Shown piece by piece: positions 63,432-64,000 of a stretch of 64,000 nucleotides of DNA (its first letter is position 1; the number at the start of each line of letters is the position of its first letter). The position numbers and the translations under genes are program-made. The DNA comes from Clostridium beijerinckii HUN142 (GTDB lineage: Bacteria > Bacillota > Clostridia > Clostridiales > Clostridiaceae). Below the pieces are notes generated by a model, which was not told the origin of the DNA, searched no databases, and saw only the letters and a list, made by a program, of their open reading frames with translations. The DNA lies in the NCBI RefSeq assembly GCF_000621745.1, contig NZ_KK211335.1, positions 313,585 through 377,584 on the forward strand, given 5' to 3'.

Positions 63432-64000
63432 ATGAAAATATTTAGTAATAACTGTAGACAGATAAGATCTGGTTGGAAGATAATACTTGTTTTCGTATGT
63501 TTCTTTGTGTCTACAACTATAATATCAGTTGTCTTTAGCAATATATATAGTGCATTTGTTTTTATGACTAATCCAGCATTGCTGTCAAAGCAAGATGAGG
63601 GCATAAGTTATATTACTGAGCAGCTTTTAAGTATGTCTTCTTTTCCAGGAGCATTTTTAAATTTAATGCAATGTATACTAATGATATTCTTTGTAGTTTT
63701 ATTTTGGAGATTTCTAGATAAAAAGAAAGTTAAAGATATTGGATTAATTAATATAAGAAGAGGATGGAAAGATTTATTTTATGGCTTATTATTTGGTGCA
63801 ATATCATTTACTATAGTTGCAATTATATTGTTATGTACTAAATCAGTTGAACTAGTAAATAGTTTTAATAGTCCAAATTTTTCGAGAGCATTATTTTTAC
63901 AACTTATTGTTTTTATATTTGTTGGGGTTAATGAGGAACTTTTTGTTAGAGGATACTGCATGACTGTTTTAAAGCAAACTAACATATCATGGATACCTAT
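63432..64000 (+). CDS. CPBP intramembrane protease, partial
   Basis: The frame runs from ATG 63432 (GGAGG eight bases upstream) to the window end, 189 codons, and is cut at its 3' end. Four to five membrane helices are visible. The CPBP (CAAX protease / Abi) signature N-E-E-L-F-V-R-G-Y, with the paired Glu and Arg of motif 1, is at residues 171-179. The second and third motifs with His residues would be past the edge. Members process membrane peptides or confer bacteriocin self-immunity; the role here is not known. Confidence 0.85.
   Translation, partial: MKIFSNNCRQIRSGWKIILVFVCFFVSTTIISVVFSNIYSAFVFMTNPALLSKQDEGISYITEQLLSMSSFPGAFLNLMQCILMIFFVVLFWRFLDKKKVKDIGLINIRRGWKDLFYGLLFGAISFTIVAIILLCTKSVELVNSFNSPNFSRALFLQLIVFIFVGVNEELFVRGYCMTVLKQTNISWIP

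Noticed and set aside
1-64000. tRNA and rRNA genes, prophage
   Set aside because: No tRNA cloverleaf, rRNA sequence or cluster of phage structural genes was recognised on either strand.

Overview
The window is a low-GC (roughly 30 % by eye), AT-rich Firmicute chromosome segment. Gene content points to a spore-forming, solventogenic-type Clostridium of the C. beijerinckii / C. saccharobutylicum group. The evidence is a yunB sporulation gene, a glnA-nitR-gltB-gltD nitrogen block with an ANTAR antiterminator, a class II c-di-GMP riboswitch in front of a type IV pilus operon, DUF3888 and DUF4362-like secreted proteins, and a clostridial cellulose-synthase-like polysaccharide operon. The species is inferred from general knowledge; no search was run.

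Layout. 1-9.9 kb is accessory and decaying DNA. It opens with the tail of a CRISPR array with 36-bp repeats and 30-bp spacers, whose repeats look like type II-C and carry an embedded extended -10 promoter. Then come small secreted or membrane proteins, an orphan sigma-like factor, several broken genes (an unidentified three-lesion pseudogene, a short protein with an in-frame TGA, a 5'-truncated dinB), and a divergent pair: an XRE regulator with no standard start codon and a GHKL ATPase with a PD-(D/E)XK-like C-terminus, a candidate stand-alone defence gene. 9.9-18.2 kb holds a HAD phosphatase and a five-gene exopolysaccharide locus: a membrane protein, a 4-TM degenerate GGDEF protein that keeps an RxxD I-site, a DUF2334-like protein, a BcsA-like synthase without PilZ, and a BcsB-like subunit. 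18.4-34.2 kb is housekeeping: PHP phosphatase, acylphosphatase, ndk, class A PBP, yunB, hpt, hflX with a JAMM-like N-terminus, a nucleotidyltransferase, a MocR regulator, yigZ and yebC. 34.2-49.6 kb is a complete-looking type IV pilus locus (pilD, B, C, A, M, N, O, three minor pilins, a large VWA protein) behind a c-di-GMP-II riboswitch and terminator. 50-64 kb carries an O-antigen-ligase-like protein, DedA, aspartokinase, glnA-nitR-gltB-gltD and a partial CPBP protease.

How it fits together. c-di-GMP is a plausible common signal: the riboswitch should couple it to pili, and the retained I-site in the degenerate GGDEF protein would couple it to polysaccharide secretion. Nitrogen assimilation is organised as glutamine synthetase plus glutamate synthase; a terminator in the glnA leader and a downstream ANTAR protein lacking the phospho-acceptor Asp suggest antitermination control.

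The least explained signal is non-coding. At least four families of repeated structured elements sit between genes. The most striking has four copies of about 185-192 bp (9368-9559, 9665-9849, 19371-19554, 52326-52513). Each is one long hairpin with 19-22-nt arms whose sequences differ between copies while pairing is kept, around a conserved unpaired core; all four lie in gaps between convergent genes. A second pair (29082-29232 and 31951-32103) shares three sequence boxes and a covarying 3' hairpin. Two further pairs are MITE-like. I could not assign any of them to a known RNA or transposon family.
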